A stretch of 64,000 nucleotides of DNA from Sinorhizobium saheli (GTDB lineage: Bacteria; Pseudomonadota; Alphaproteobacteria; Rhizobiales; Rhizobiaceae): NCBI RefSeq assembly GCF_001651875.1, contig NZ_LNQB01000065.1:1-64000 (forward strand), written 5' to 3'. The position numbers and the translations under genes were made by a program. The notes below the pieces were generated by a model. The model saw nothing but the letters and a program-made list of their open reading frames with translations. It was not told the origin of the DNA and ran no database searches. Below, in pieces: positions 34,106-44,778 of this stretch. Every line of letters begins with the position of its first letter. The first letter of the stretch is position 1.

Positions 34106-36007
34106 TCAGACGATCACTTGCTCGCCCAGTTCGACGACCCGATTTGCCGGCAGATGGAAATAGTCGGTCGGGTCGATCGCCGAGTCCGCCAGCGCAATGA
34201 ACAGCCTGTCCTGCCAGTGGGGCATGTTCGACTTCGGGTCTGGAACGAGCTTGCGTCTGCCGAGGTAGAACGACGTCGTCATGATCTCGAACTTGAAGCC
34301 CTCCTTGCGACACCGCGCGAGCGCCCGCGAGACGTTCGGGTCGTCCATGAAGCCGAAGCGCAGTTCAAGCCTGCTGAACCGTTCGGAGAGTCTCGTCAGC
34401 GTGTAGCGGTCCTTCTCCGGAACATAAGGCACCCTGGCGGTCTTGATCGTCAGGATGACGTTGTGCTCGTGCAGCACGTGATTGTGCTTGATGTTGTGCA
34501 ACAGGACCGCCGGGGTCATGTCGGGCGTTGCGGTCAGGAAGATTGCGGTGCCCGGCACCACCACGGGAGCGTGTTCGGACTTTCGCTCGACCGCCGCTAT
34601 GAAGGTGCCGAGCGGCACATCCTGGCGGGCCGTCTTTTCGCGCAGGATCCTGACGCCCCTTCGCCAGGTCCACATCAGCGTCATCATCAGGCCGGCGAAA
34701 AGGATGGGCACGTAGCCGCCGTGGTGGACCTTGAACAGGTTGGCGCCGAGAAAGACCAGTTCGAGCAGGAACAGGGGAAGCAGGAACGCGGTCGCGGCCG
34801 GCAAGGACCAGCTCCACAAATAGCGGACGAACGCAAAGGCGAGGATCGTGTCGATGATCATCGCGCCGGTGATCGATATGCCGTAGGCCGGGGCAAGAGA
34901 TTCGGAACTGCCGAACACGAACATGAGGACGAGCACCCCGATCAGCAGCGCACTGTTGACCAGGGGCAGGTAGATCTGGCCCGTCTGCGTCTCCGACGTG
35001 TAGCAGATCTCGAATCTCGGCAGGAAGCCGAGATGGATCGCCTGCCGCACCAGCGAAAACGCTCCCGTGATCACCGACTGGCTGGCGATTATCGTTGCGG
35101 CGGTGGCGAGAATCACCACCGGCAGGAGAGCCCACTTCGGGAACATCAGGAAAAATGGATCGGACATGGCTTCCGGATGCGACAGCACCATCGCGCCCTG
35201 TCCGAGATAGTTCAGGGCGAGCGCTGGAAACACGACGGCGAACCAGGCTGCCTGGATCGGTTGGCGCCCAAAGTGGCCGAGATCGGCATAGAGCGCTTCG
35301 GCGCCGGTCACGGTAAGGAAGACGGCGCCGAGCACGATGAATCCCACGAGACCTGCGTTCCATAAAAAGGTGACCGCATGAACCGGATTGAAGGCCGCGA
35401 GAATGGCCAGGTCATCGCCGACATGGGCAACGCCCGCCGCCCCCATGACCACGAACCAGATGAGCGTGATCGGCCCGAAGAAGCTCGAGACGGCGCCAGT
35501 GCCGCGGGACTGCACGGCAAACAGCATCACCATGATCGCGGCCGAGATCGGCAGGACGTAATCGTCAAGCCCGGGCGTGACGAGCCGCAATCCCTCGACG
35601 GCAGAAAGCACCGACAGCGCCGGCGTGATCATGGCATCGCCGATAAAGAGGGCGGCGCCCAGTATGCCCGCCACGAACATGCCCGTCGTATAGCGCGGCG
35701 CCCGTCTCATGAGCAGCGCCAGGAGCGAGAGCGTGCCACCCTCGCCGTCGTTGTCGGCGCGAAGCAGGAACAGCACGTATTTGCAGGTGACGATCATCGT
35801 CAGCGTCCAGATCATCAGCGAAATGAGGCCGATGACCTCAGCGCGATCGACCCCCTCCGCCGCAAAGGGGCGGAGCGCCTCGCGAAAGGCGTAGAGCGGG
35901 CTCGTCCCGATGTCGCCGTAGACGACGCCGATCGATCCAAGGGTAAGGACCAGAAACTGGCGCAGGTTCTTCGCCTGTGCGGGCGCGTGGTCCATGGACG
36001 TCGTCAT
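34106..36007 (-). CDS. kup: Kup-type low-affinity potassium uptake protein
   Basis: A 633-residue K+ transporter. About twelve hydrophobic segments in the first 440 residues are followed by a cytoplasmic C-terminal domain. The family signature [15 protein letters not shown] sits near the N-terminus, and [20 protein letters not shown] and [15 protein letters not shown] follow. It would import potassium with protons. ATG 36007 (MTTSMDH) has AGGGGGAA just upstream. It interrupts the exs genes and is likely its own transcription unit. Rhizobia carry several kup copies, so its condition of use is not known. Confidence 0.95.
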   Translation of the reverse strand: MTTSMDHAPAQAKNLRQFLVLTLGSIGVVYGDIGTSPLYAFREALRPFAAEGVDRAEVIGLISLMIWTLTMIVTCKYVLFLLRADNDGEGGTLSLLALLMRRAPRYTTGMFVAGILGAALFIGDAMITPALSVLSAVEGLRLVTPGLDDYVLPISAAIMVMLFAVQSRGTGAVSSFFGPITLIWFVVMGAAGVAHVGDDLAILAAFNPVHAVTFLWNAGLVGFIVLGAVFLTVTGAEALYADLGHFGRQPIQAAWFAVVFPALALNYLGQGAMVLSHPEAMSDPFFLMFPKWALLPVVILATAATIIASQSVITGAFSLVRQAIHLGFLPRFEICYTSETQTGQIYLPLVNSALLIGVLVLMFVFGSSESLAPAYGISITGAMIIDTILAFAFVRYLWSWSLPAATAFLLPLFLLELVFLGANLFKVHHGGYVPILFAGLMMTLMWTWRRGVRILREKTARQDVPLGTFIAAVERKSEHAPVVVPGTAIFLTATPDMTPAVLLHNIKHNHVLHEHNVILTIKTARVPYVPEKDRYTLTRLSERFSRLELRFGFMDDPNVSRALARCRKEGFKFEIMTTSFYLGRRKLVPDPKSNMPHWQDRLFIALADSAIDPTDYFHLPANRVVELGEQVIV

Positions 36008-36393
36008 CGGTTCCCCCTGGCGCATCGGCGGCGGCATAACCGGTACCGATGCTTATGTTAAGTGCTACCGGACAAGTTCTCACCGCACAACGCCTCGAGC
36101 CGGAGGGAAGTTTCTTCCGCCGCGCGTGGGCCCCGCTCGATTCGCGACCGGGATGGCGTCGAGGGGGTCCGCGATCACGATTCGCCGGACCTGTCTGCAG
36201 ATTGCAATGCCGCGGCTCTGCGCCACCGGCAGTTGCCGCTCAAGCATTCGAGCGCGGGTAACGGTGCACAGGCGTAATTTCGGCTTGTTCATGTTACAGC
36301 AATGACATAAAACGTTACCGCCATCATCAGGCGCGTGTCGCCCGCACTCAACAGCAAATTCGCAAGAATTTCATGCCAAGAGAGGAGACATTT
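36008..36393. other. Divergent promoter region of kup and the XRE gene
   Basis: About 390 bases without a gene. The right end (36290-36340) is AT-rich with GTTACAGCAATGACATAAAACG, likely promoter sequence. No strong inverted repeat was seen. Confidence 0.45.
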
Positions 36394-36648
36394 ATGTCTA
36401 TTTCACCCACCAATATTAGCGATAACCAAGCCTCTCTCATGAGCCAGGGCGACATTGCTGCCCGCGTCAAGGCCGCGCGGGAGGCCGTCGGCTACAGTAT
36501 CGAGGACCTTGCCGTCACCTGCGGCCTTGCCAATATCGAAATCAGCGACATTGAAAGCGGCCGGGACTTCACTCCAGCCAAATTGAAACGCATTGCCGGC
36601 GCCCTGCAGGTGCCGCTTTCGGATTTTCTGCCCACCGATATGCAATGA
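36394..36648 (+). CDS. Small XRE-family DNA-binding protein
   Basis: An 84-residue protein with one Cro/C1-type helix-turn-helix domain (about residues 22-78: RVKAAREAVGYSIEDLAVTCGLANIEISDIESG in pieces, then LKRIAGALQVPLSDFLP). ATG 36394 has GAGGAG 8 bases upstream; an upstream ATG at 36373 is less well placed. It lacks an effector domain, so it acts alone or with a partner. It lies between kup and exsF and may regulate either. Targets unknown. Confidence 0.85.
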   Translation: MSISPTNISDNQASLMSQGDIAARVKAAREAVGYSIEDLAVTCGLANIEISDIESGRDFTPAKLKRIAGALQVPLSDFLPTDMQ

Positions 36649-36763
36649 CAAGAGCGGCCGGCGCTTTTTCGCGCCGGCGTGCCACTGCCAATTCCCGGTA
36701 ACAGCTGGCTTTCCCGCGCAAGCATGCGCTTCGTGTCGCTTCGCAGACGCGCGAGCCGTGGCG

Positions 36764-37129
36764 TCATTCGGCAGGAAGCAGCTCCGCGATCTTCCTGACC
36801 AGTAGCGATCCGTCGAACGGCTTCCCCAGCCGGGGAAGCGCGCGGAACCGTTCCGGCAGGTCCGAATCGGCATAGCCCGTCAACAGCAGGATCGGTATGC
36901 ATCGTGCGACGAGTTCGTCGATGAGGGGATAGACGAACTCGCCGCGCAGATTGAGGTCGAGGGTCGCGATTTCGAAGTGCTCCGCACGGGAGGCTGCAAT
37001 CGATGCGCTGAGGCTCGTGAACGGCCCGACCACCGTGTAGCCGGCGGCGGCAAGATCGTTCTCGATCTGCAGCGCCACGAGAAACTCGTCTTCAACGACG
37101 AGAACCCGGCATCGTCCGGTTAGCGTCAT
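36764..37129 (-). CDS. exsF: ExsF, single-domain response regulator
   Basis: A 121-residue CheY-like receiver with no output domain. Acidic pocket E13-D14, phospho-acceptor D58 (TLDLNLRGE), Thr in LLLTGYAD and Lys in LGKPF are all present. Its start overlaps the exsG stop by four bases, so it is made with the kinase and is presumably its phosphorylation partner. Single-domain receivers next to HWE kinases often act as phosphate sinks or in the general stress response circuit; this link is inference. Confidence 0.92.
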   Translation of the reverse strand: MTLTGRCRVLVVEDEFLVALQIENDLAAAGYTVVGPFTSLSASIAASRAEHFEIATLDLNLRGEFVYPLIDELVARCIPILLLTGYADSDLPERFRALPRLGKPFDGSLLVRKIAELLPAE

Positions 37130-39849
37130 CGGGGCGTTTCCAGCGGGTAGGGAACGTCAATCGTGCAGATCAGCCCTTGCGGTGCGAATTCGAGATGAAC
37201 TTCGCCCCCGAGGTCGGAGGCGACGACACGCTCCAGGAGGAGGCGGCCGAAGCCGTTGTGTGTCGGCGCCAGGACAGGCGGTCCGCCCGCCTCGCTCCAG
37301 CGGATCTGCAGGCGATCGCCTGCGGCGATCGTCCACCCCACCTCGACATTGCCGCTCTTGACCGACAACGCCCCGTGCTTTGCCGCATTGGTGGCAAGCT
37401 CATGCGCCGCCATGCCGAGGGTCAGAGCATGCTTGGGCGGCAGCTTCGTGGGTGGGCCCGCAAGCGCCACGTTGTTCTTCGTGTTGTTGTGATAGGGCGC
37501 CAGTTCATCCGACAGCACGGTTTCCAGCGAGACCCCGGACCAGCTTGCCTCTGCCAGGCGCGTATGCGTCTGTGCCAGCGCCCGGATGCGGGCGTCGAAG
37601 GACCGGTGCGCGTCATGGGCGTCGGGATTGGTCGAATAGGTCTGCCTCGAAATCGAGCTCACGATCGCCAAGGTGTTCTTCACGCGATGGCTGAGCTCCG
37701 CGACGAGCATGTTGCGCTGCGCCTCGGCCTCCTTGCGTTCCGTGATGTCCATGCAGACGCCGGTCAGGCGTCCCATGCTGGAGCCGCTGCGCGGCGAAAA
37801 CTGTCCGAATGCTTCCATCCAGCGGATCGCCCCATCGGGGGTCGTGATCCGATAGATGCAATGATAGTCTCCGCGGGTCTCGATAGCGCTGGCGAGCTCC
37901 CGCTCGATAAGGGCAAGATCCTCGGGATGGACGTCTTGCTTGAAATCGGCGAGCGTTCCTCCGAACGTTCCGGGCTCGCGGTGGTGAAGGGCCTCGAGGC
38001 CGGGCGACCAGATCACCTGGCCGCTGTCGAGGTTCCACTCCCAGGCTCCCATCCGTCCGGCGCCGAGCGCGATCTGCAGCCGCCGCTCGCTGTTCTGCAG
38101 CGCTTCCTCCGTCTGCTTGCGTTCGGTGATGTCTACGGAGGCCGCGACCGCGCCGATCACTTCGCCGGCGGCATCGCGCAAGGGCGTCGCATTGCCGAAG
38201 ACATAGCGGGACGTCCCATCGTCGAAACGGATCTCTTCCTCGAAATTCTTCACCTCCTCGCCGCGCGCGGCACGCTGCAAGGGCAGTTCCTCCGGCGGGA
38301 GCTCTCTCCCTGCGACGAAGACACGGAAATTGCCTGGCCGTTCGCCGGGCGGAGCGGAGAGTGAAAGATTGCTGTCGGGCGGCAGCCTCAACATCTCATA
38401 GGAGCACCGGTTGCCGCCGATGACCCGGCAGTCGGGCGTTCGTGCGATCCAGATCAGGGCCGGCGCCGCCTCCATGATCGCCACCAACTCGGCGGCCCGC
38501 GCCCTTTCGCTGGCTTCGTTGCGACGCAGCTGTTCTTCCGCCTGCCGCTTCGCCTGCTCGGTCCGCATGCGCTGGATGCTGAAGCCGAGCTGCCGTGCGA
38601 TGGTCAGGGCCACGCTGATCTCGGTGTCCGCGAAGCCGTGCGGCGCGTCGTAATAGGTCATGAACTTGCCGATCAGCTTGCCTTCCGCAACCAGCGGGAT
38701 GAAGCCGACCGCACCGATGCCCTCCGCCACGATGGCCTGCCGAAGCGCATCGGAAATCTCGGCACTTGCGATGTCTTCGACGAAGATCGGTTCCGGATCC
38801 CTCGCATCCGCCGTCCAGGGGGAATGCCCGTCGACGGCCTGCCGGTAGCGCTCCGAAAGGCCGCGCCAGGCGACGAACCGCATCATCGCCGCCGCGTCGA
38901 ACAGCAATATGGAGGCGCGGCTGCAGTTCAATGCGGTTTGGATGGCGTCAAGCGCCGCCTCGTAAATCGCCACGATGTCCGTGACCCGCTGCAGCCTTTC
39001 GGTGAGCACGTGGAGCGCAGCCTGCTCGCGCAAGCGGGTCGCGAGCGTCTCCCCGGCCCGTTTGCTTTCGGTGATGTCCCGGATGATCTCGGAGGCGCCG
39101 ATGACCTGGCCCTCAGCATCGCGCACGGGGCAAACCGTGAGCGCGACGTCGATGAGCGTACCGTCCTTGCGCCGGCGCTTCGTCTCATAGCGCTCGATCC
39201 GCTCGCCGCCCCGGGAGCGCTCGCGGATTTCAGGCTCCTCGTTCTCATAGCCCGCCGGCGTCAGAATGGTGATCGACCGCCCCATGGCCTCATCGGCGGG
39301 ATAGCCGAACAGGCGCTCGGCACCGGGGTTCCAGCCCGTAATGATGCCGTTGGCATGCCTCGCCACGATCGCGTCGTCGGAGGCCTCGGCGACCGCGGCA
39401 AGATAATCGGAAGTCGGCGCGGCGCTCCGGCGGCCGCTGAAGTCGACGAGGACGTTGACCCCACCGGCGAGCGCCCCCGACTCATCGAAGATCGGCGTCG
39501 GATGGGGCATAAGCAGGACGGTCGATTCATCCGGCCGCACCGCGACCACTTCCATTCCCCTGATCGGTCTGCCTTCCTTGAGGGTCCGCGCCATCGGACA
39601 CTCGTCGTGCGGAAGCGGCGACCCGTCCGGCCAGAGCAGCCGCCAGGAGACGCACCACCGGTCCTGCCCGATCTGAGGCTGGCGCCCGGCGAGCTCGGCG
39701 GCGGCACGGTTGCAATAGACGATAATTCCCTCGGCGTTTGTGGCGTAGACCGCGACCGGAAGCGCATCGAGCACCGCAAGCGCCCCCAACGCTCTTCCTG
39801 CACCGATCTTTTCGGTCGAACTGTTGGGTCGAGCCTCCGCGCTGCCCAT
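37126..39849 (-). CDS. exsG: ExsG, multi-PAS/GAF HWE sensor histidine kinase
   Basis: A 907-residue cytoplasmic-type kinase with no membrane helices. Order: PAS (about 15-130), PAS (about 145-270, LAAVAEASDDAIVARHANGIITGWNPGAERLFGY in pieces), GAF (about 290-440), PAS (about 470-585), PAS (about 595-715), then the kinase. The kinase core is of the HWE type: phospho-His in ELSHRVKNTLAIVSSI, N-box HELATNAAKHGALS and the WSE motif (RWSEAGGPPV). ATG 39849 with GGAGGG replaces the longer ORF start. It forms an operon with exsF and is divergent from exsH. Confidence 0.92.
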   Translation of the reverse strand: MGSAEARPNSSTEKIGAGRALGALAVLDALPVAVYATNAEGIIVYCNRAAAELAGRQPQIGQDRWCVSWRLLWPDGSPLPHDECPMARTLKEGRPIRGMEVVAVRPDESTVLLMPHPTPIFDESGALAGGVNVLVDFSGRRSAAPTSDYLAAVAEASDDAIVARHANGIITGWNPGAERLFGYPADEAMGRSITILTPAGYENEEPEIRERSRGGERIERYETKRRRKDGTLIDVALTVCPVRDAEGQVIGASEIIRDITESKRAGETLATRLREQAALHVLTERLQRVTDIVAIYEAALDAIQTALNCSRASILLFDAAAMMRFVAWRGLSERYRQAVDGHSPWTADARDPEPIFVEDIASAEISDALRQAIVAEGIGAVGFIPLVAEGKLIGKFMTYYDAPHGFADTEISVALTIARQLGFSIQRMRTEQAKRQAEEQLRRNEASERARAAELVAIMEAAPALIWIARTPDCRVIGGNRCSYEMLRLPPDSNLSLSAPPGERPGNFRVFVAGRELPPEELPLQRAARGEEVKNFEEEIRFDDGTSRYVFGNATPLRDAAGEVIGAVAASVDITERKQTEEALQNSERRLQIALGAGRMGAWEWNLDSGQVIWSPGLEALHHREPGTFGGTLADFKQDVHPEDLALIERELASAIETRGDYHCIYRITTPDGAIRWMEAFGQFSPRSGSSMGRLTGVCMDITERKEAEAQRNMLVAELSHRVKNTLAIVSSISRQTYSTNPDAHDAHRSFDARIRALAQTHTRLAEASWSGVSLETVLSDELAPYHNNTKNNVALAGPPTKLPPKHALTLGMAAHELATNAAKHGALSVKSGNVEVGWTIAAGDRLQIRWSEAGGPPVLAPTHNGFGRLLLERVVASDLGGEVHLEFAPQGLICTIDVPYPLETPR

Positions 39850-40131
39850 CGTTCCCTCCGCAGCCACCGTAACGCGGGAAAACGCGACTGCTGCGCGTTT
39901 GTTCCGGTCCTGCACGCGACGGCCGCCGATTGCGGCATCGTCCGGCTGTAACACCTTGAAACTATGCAGCATTTTCCACCAAGCCAGGATCGATCAGGCG
40001 CCGGGCTGTCACAGCAACGACACAGCTCGACTGTAGACCCCCGCCCATCGTCGATGCTAGGTTGTCCAGGTGAAAGGCTTTCTGACTTCGGGGTTGTGGG
40101 GGAGATCGATTACCAAACTGGAGACAATCTC

Positions 40132-41526
40132 ATGAGCAGAACTGTGCTGAACGCCTTGGGAACGCCGCTTTACTACAGCGGAAGTTCGAAGGCGTGGTTT
40201 TCCGCCACCGGATCCGGGCCAACGCTCTACGGGACTGCCGGCAACGACTCCATGTACGGCGACAGTTCCGTCAACGTCACCATGATCGGCGGCAAGGGCG
40301 ACGACATCTACTATCTCTATTCGGGGATCAACCGGGCCTCCGAAGCGCCGGGTGAGGGCGTCGACACCATAAACACCTGGATGAGCTATACCCTGCCGGA
40401 GAATTTCGAGAACCTGACGGTCACCGGCAACGGGCGCCATGCCTTCGGCAACAGCGGCGACAACATCATCACCGGCGGCTCGGGCAGTCAGACGATCGAT
40501 GGTCGCGGCGGCAACGATGTCCTGATCGGGGCGGGCGGGTCCGATACCTTCGTCTTTGCGCGAGGCAACGGAAGCGACCTGATCACCGATTTCAACTTCG
40601 ATGACATCGTTCGCCTCGACGGCTACGGCTTCACCTCGTTCCAGCAGGTCTTGGCCAATGTCGCCCAGGAGGGCGATAACCTCAGGCTCTCCCTTGCTGA
40701 TGGCGAAAGTCTCGTCTTCGCCAACACTACTGCGGACGAATTGCAGGCGAGCCAGTTCCGGTTGACCCTGGACCGCACCGCCCTGACGCAAACCTTCTCG
40801 GACGATTTCAACACCCTTCAACTGCGCAGCGGCACGAGCGGGGTTTGGGACGCCAAATTCTGGTGGGCGCCGGAAAAGGGCAGCAGCCTTTCCGGAAATG
40901 GCGAACTGCAATGGTACATCAATCCGAGCTATGAGCCGACCGCCTCCGCCAACCCGTTTTCGGTCAAGGACGGCGTGCTGACGATCACCGCCGCGCCGGC
41001 GTCGGAGGCCATCCAGGCCGAGATCAACGGCTATGATTACACGTCCGGGCTGCTGACGACCTATTCGTCCTTTTCCCAGACCTACGGCTATTTCGAAATG
41101 CGGGCCGACATGCCCAACGATCAGGGTGCCTGGCCTGCTTTCTGGCTGCTTCCCGCCGACGGCTCCTGGCCTCCGGAGCTCGACGTCGTGGAAATGCGCG
41201 GGCAGGACCCGAATACCGTTATCGCCACCGTGCATTCCAATGAAACCGGCTCCCAGACCAGTGTCATAAATTCCGTGAAAGTCGCCGACACCAGCGGATT
41301 CCACAAATACGGCGTGCTTTGGACGGAAGACGAGATCGTCTGGTACTTCGATGATGCCGCGGTCGCACGCGCCGATACGCCCTCGGACATGCATGACCCG
41401 ATGTATATGCTCGTCAACCTCGCGGTCGGCGGCATCGCCGGCGCGCCCACCGACGGGCTGGTCGACGGGTCCGAAATGAAGATCGATTACATCAAGGCCT
41501 ATTCGCTCGACGACTGGATGGTCTGA
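40132..41526 (+). CDS. exsH: ExsH, RTX-type secreted GH16 glycanase
   Basis: A 464-residue extracellular endo-glycanase. The N-terminal half has RTX-like calcium-binding Gly/Asp repeats (GTAGNDSMYG, GGKGDDIYYL, GGSGSQTIDGRGGNDVLIGAGG in pieces; residues about 34-142). The C-terminal half (about 222-460) is a GH16 domain with the catalytic ELDVVEM (E349, D351, E354). No Sec signal is seen. In S. meliloti, ExsH leaves through the PrsDE type I system, which recognises RTX proteins. With ExoK it shortens exopolysaccharide. GGAG stands 9 bases before ATG 40132. Confidence 0.95.
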   Translation: MSRTVLNALGTPLYYSGSSKAWFSATGSGPTLYGTAGNDSMYGDSSVNVTMIGGKGDDIYYLYSGINRASEAPGEGVDTINTWMSYTLPENFENLTVTGNGRHAFGNSGDNIITGGSGSQTIDGRGGNDVLIGAGGSDTFVFARGNGSDLITDFNFDDIVRLDGYGFTSFQQVLANVAQEGDNLRLSLADGESLVFANTTADELQASQFRLTLDRTALTQTFSDDFNTLQLRSGTSGVWDAKFWWAPEKGSSLSGNGELQWYINPSYEPTASANPFSVKDGVLTITAAPASEAIQAEINGYDYTSGLLTTYSSFSQTYGYFEMRADMPNDQGAWPAFWLLPADGSWPPELDVVEMRGQDPNTVIATVHSNETGSQTSVINSVKVADTSGFHKYGVLWTEDEIVWYFDDAAVARADTPSDMHDPMYMLVNLAVGGIAGAPTDGLVDGSEMKIDYIKAYSLDDWMV

Positions 41527-41607
41527 CCGCGCGGCGTTTTTCTGCCGATCGGCGCCTGCCGGCCCCCGAGCTCGAGCATGAGCTCATGAAATGCGCCGTC
41601 CGCGTCC

Positions 41608-41705
41608 GCTCCTCATCCGGCCTGCCGCCCACCTTCGCCCCGCAGGCGGCAGCGCGCGGGGAGAGGGCTGGTCCTCGGGTCGAACCCGAGGAGAGGGGCA
41701 AGACC
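41608..41705. repeat. RIME-like palindromic repeat, copy 2
   Basis: Mirror-order relative of the repeat at 4916-5020. It has CCTCATCCGGCCTGCCG, a stem CTGCCGCC/GGCGGCAG (41622-41629 with 41645-41652), GGGGAGAGGGCTGG, and a stem CCTCGGGT-CGA-ACCCGAGG (41673-41691). It lies between the convergent exsH and sugar-binding protein genes and may terminate both. Confidence 0.65.
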
Positions 41706-41721
41706 CGAGGAGCGCGGCGGC

Positions 41722-42711
41722 TCACTTCTGAATGCAGGTGTCGGCCGTGTCCTTGGTGCATTCGTCGAGGCCGGTGAAGACCGGGTCCTCGACGGGCTTG
41801 CCGGCGATCAGGTCGAGCATCACCGAAGGCGCCTTGTAGCCCATTTCGAAGGGCCGCTGCCCGACAAGCGCCGTTACCAGTCCTTCCTTTGCGATCGCTA
41901 CCTCCTCGCCGATCGTGTCGGCCGCGCCGATGACGAATTCGTTCTTGGCGAGCTTGTCGGCCATGGGCTTGACCAGGTCGCGGTAGGGCTGCGGCGCCCC
42001 GAAGAGCGGCCATCCGCCCATGATGCCGAACGCATCGAGGTCGGGATTGGCGGCAAGGATATCGGTCATCGCCTGGACACCCTTGGCGCCGTCGTCATTG
42101 GTGAAGACCGGGCAGCCGGCAACTTCGGTCCAGCCGCCTTCACCCTTGAGCTCCGCCAGATCCTTCTGGCCGGTAAGCGCGTCGCGCATGCCCTGGGCGC
42201 GGCGCAGGATGTTGTCGGCGCCAGGATTGCCCTCGATCGTGCAGATCTTGCCGCCGTTCGGCTTGGCCTTCTTGATATATTCGCCGATGCGGTAGCCCAT
42301 CAGATAATTGTCGGTTCCGAGGTAGGTCTTGCGAAGCGCCGAATCCTCGGCGGCGAGATCGGCGTCGACCGTCATCACCGGGATCGTCGGATTGGCGGTT
42401 CTGAGCGTCTGCGCGATGAGCTTGGCGTTGGAGGGCGAGATGGCGATGGCGGCGGTCTCTGCCTTTCCGAGCATGTCCTGGACGATCTGCGCCTCGCCGG
42501 CCTCGTCCGATGTCGACGCGGGGCCGGTGTAGAAGCACTCATATTCCGAATCCGGATTCTCCTTGTTCCACTTCTGGCAACCCTGGTTGATCGCTTCGAA
42601 GAACGGGTTGTCGAGGCCCTTGACGACGATGACGAGCTGCTTCTTCTGGGCCATGGCCGTTCCGGCGCTGAGTGCCAATGCGGCGACGGCAAGCAATAGT
42701 GCCTTCCTCAT
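41722..42711 (-). CDS. Sugar ABC transporter periplasmic binding protein (ribose type)
   Basis: A 329-residue CUT2-type binding protein. The signal peptide spans about 1-22 (ending GTAMAQ). The mature part has the Peripla_BP_4 pattern: VVKGLDNPFFEAINQGCQKW, AIAISPSN, DADLAAEDS and GTDNYLMGYRIGEYI. ATG 42711 with GGGAGG upstream. It is cotranscribed with the epimerase gene upstream; its likely ATPase and permease partners lie on the opposite strand 1.2 kb away (43953-45777). Extra Cys pairs suggest disulfides. Sugar unknown. Confidence 0.9.
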   Translation of the reverse strand: MRKALLLAVAALALSAGTAMAQKKQLVIVVKGLDNPFFEAINQGCQKWNKENPDSEYECFYTGPASTSDEAGEAQIVQDMLGKAETAAIAISPSNAKLIAQTLRTANPTIPVMTVDADLAAEDSALRKTYLGTDNYLMGYRIGEYIKKAKPNGGKICTIEGNPGADNILRRAQGMRDALTGQKDLAELKGEGGWTEVAGCPVFTNDDGAKGVQAMTDILAANPDLDAFGIMGGWPLFGAPQPYRDLVKPMADKLAKNEFVIGAADTIGEEVAIAKEGLVTALVGQRPFEMGYKAPSVMLDLIAGKPVEDPVFTGLDECTKDTADTCIQK

Positions 42712-42758
42712 TCCTTCCTCCCTTGAAAAAACGGACACCCATGTGCCCGCCATGCAAT

Positions 42759-43739
42759 TCAACCCGGATACCAGACGATGCGCGGATCATCCGGGGAGCG
42801 CCGATAGCGCCAGGCCGATTCGATGAGCTTCTCCAGATCGTAGGATGGCCGCCACTCCAGGAGGTACCTGGCCTTCGTGTTGTCCATCCAGTTGGAGTGG
42901 AACCGGCTTTGTATGTCGACGGAACCAAGACCGCGCGTGCGGGCGAGGTAGGCGGCGACCTCGCCGTAATCGACCGGTTGGTCCATCGCGATGTTGAAGA
43001 GCTCGCCGGACGCACGCGGATTGTCGAGTGCCGCCAGGATCGCGGATACGAGGTCGTCGACATGCACGAAGTTACGCTTCAGCGGGCGCCCGTCGGCGTC
43101 GCGCAGCAGCGGCACGGTGCCCTCGCTCGCATAGCGCTTCGCATCCGCTTCGGGAACGAGCGTCTTCCAGTCCGGCCCGCCGAACACGTCGTTACCGAAG
43201 GACAGCGTGTATTTGAAATCGTCCTTCTCCATGATCCATGGGGCGCGCAGGCAGCAGCCGTTCAGTCCGTACTGGATGCCGTATTGCGTGAGTATCACCT
43301 CTTCCAGCACCTTCGACAGCGCGTAGCATCCGGGATAGGCGCGGTGCGGGGTCGCCTCGGTGAGCGGCCCGGCGTGGCGATGGTAGAAATGGCCGATCCC
43401 GGCGTCGCCGCCGATGAGGATGAACTGCCGCGCGGTGGTGCTGACGCGAAATGCTTCAAGCAGCCAGAACAGGCCCTTGACCGTCACGTCCACGACGCTG
43501 TCGGGGGTCTCCTTGCAGGTGGCGAGATGCACGACATGCGTGACACCGGACAGCGCCCGCTCGACGACCTCCCGTTCGGCGATCGAACCGCGCATCACCT
43601 CGGTCCGGTCGGTTTCGGCGCACAAACGATTATGGCAAAGCGCGCGGATGCGCGCCTTGGAAAAACGCGGATCGTCAAGCAGCCCCGCGATGAAGTGCCG
43701 CCCGACCTTGCCCGTTGCACCGGTGACAAGGATCAGCAT
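42759..43739 (-). CDS. NAD-dependent epimerase/dehydratase
   Basis: A 326-residue extended SDR. N-terminal cofactor loop GATGKVG (residues 7-13) and the catalytic pair YALSK in the middle. The C-terminal part has a substrate-type NFVHVDDLVSAILAAL segment and a GELFNIAMDQP motif. GGAGG precedes ATG 43739. It heads a two-gene unit with the binding protein and is divergent from the transporter ATPase, so it probably acts on the imported sugar or its acid, for example as an aldose or uronate dehydrogenase. The reaction cannot be fixed from sequence. Confidence 0.83.
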   Translation of the reverse strand: MLILVTGATGKVGRHFIAGLLDDPRFSKARIRALCHNRLCAETDRTEVMRGSIAEREVVERALSGVTHVVHLATCKETPDSVVDVTVKGLFWLLEAFRVSTTARQFILIGGDAGIGHFYHRHAGPLTEATPHRAYPGCYALSKVLEEVILTQYGIQYGLNGCCLRAPWIMEKDDFKYTLSFGNDVFGGPDWKTLVPEADAKRYASEGTVPLLRDADGRPLKRNFVHVDDLVSAILAALDNPRASGELFNIAMDQPVDYGEVAAYLARTRGLGSVDIQSRFHSNWMDNTKARYLLEWRPSYDLEKLIESAWRYRRSPDDPRIVWYPG

Positions 43740-43952
43740 GCTCTCCTCCTGCCACTAGCTAATATCTGCTTGGCGCGAACGTCAACGGCTATTTGTCATA
43801 CAATATGAATTAGCCCGTATGTGCGGCCCGATTCGTAGGACAATTGATTGACGCTATCGCGCGCTTTTGCGTAAATGGGCGAACCCGTTCCCGGGGAGGA
43901 GAACGGGAAAGCGATCGCGGCGGCGGCGAGGGTTCTGGTTTCGGGAGGCTAG

Positions 43953-44699
<747 letters not shown>

Positions 44700-44778
44700 A
44701 CGCTTTTAACGGGGTGAGACGCGGGATCCGAGGCAGCCGCACGCACCTCCCTCCCGCGACAGGAAGCGAAGGGCAACC

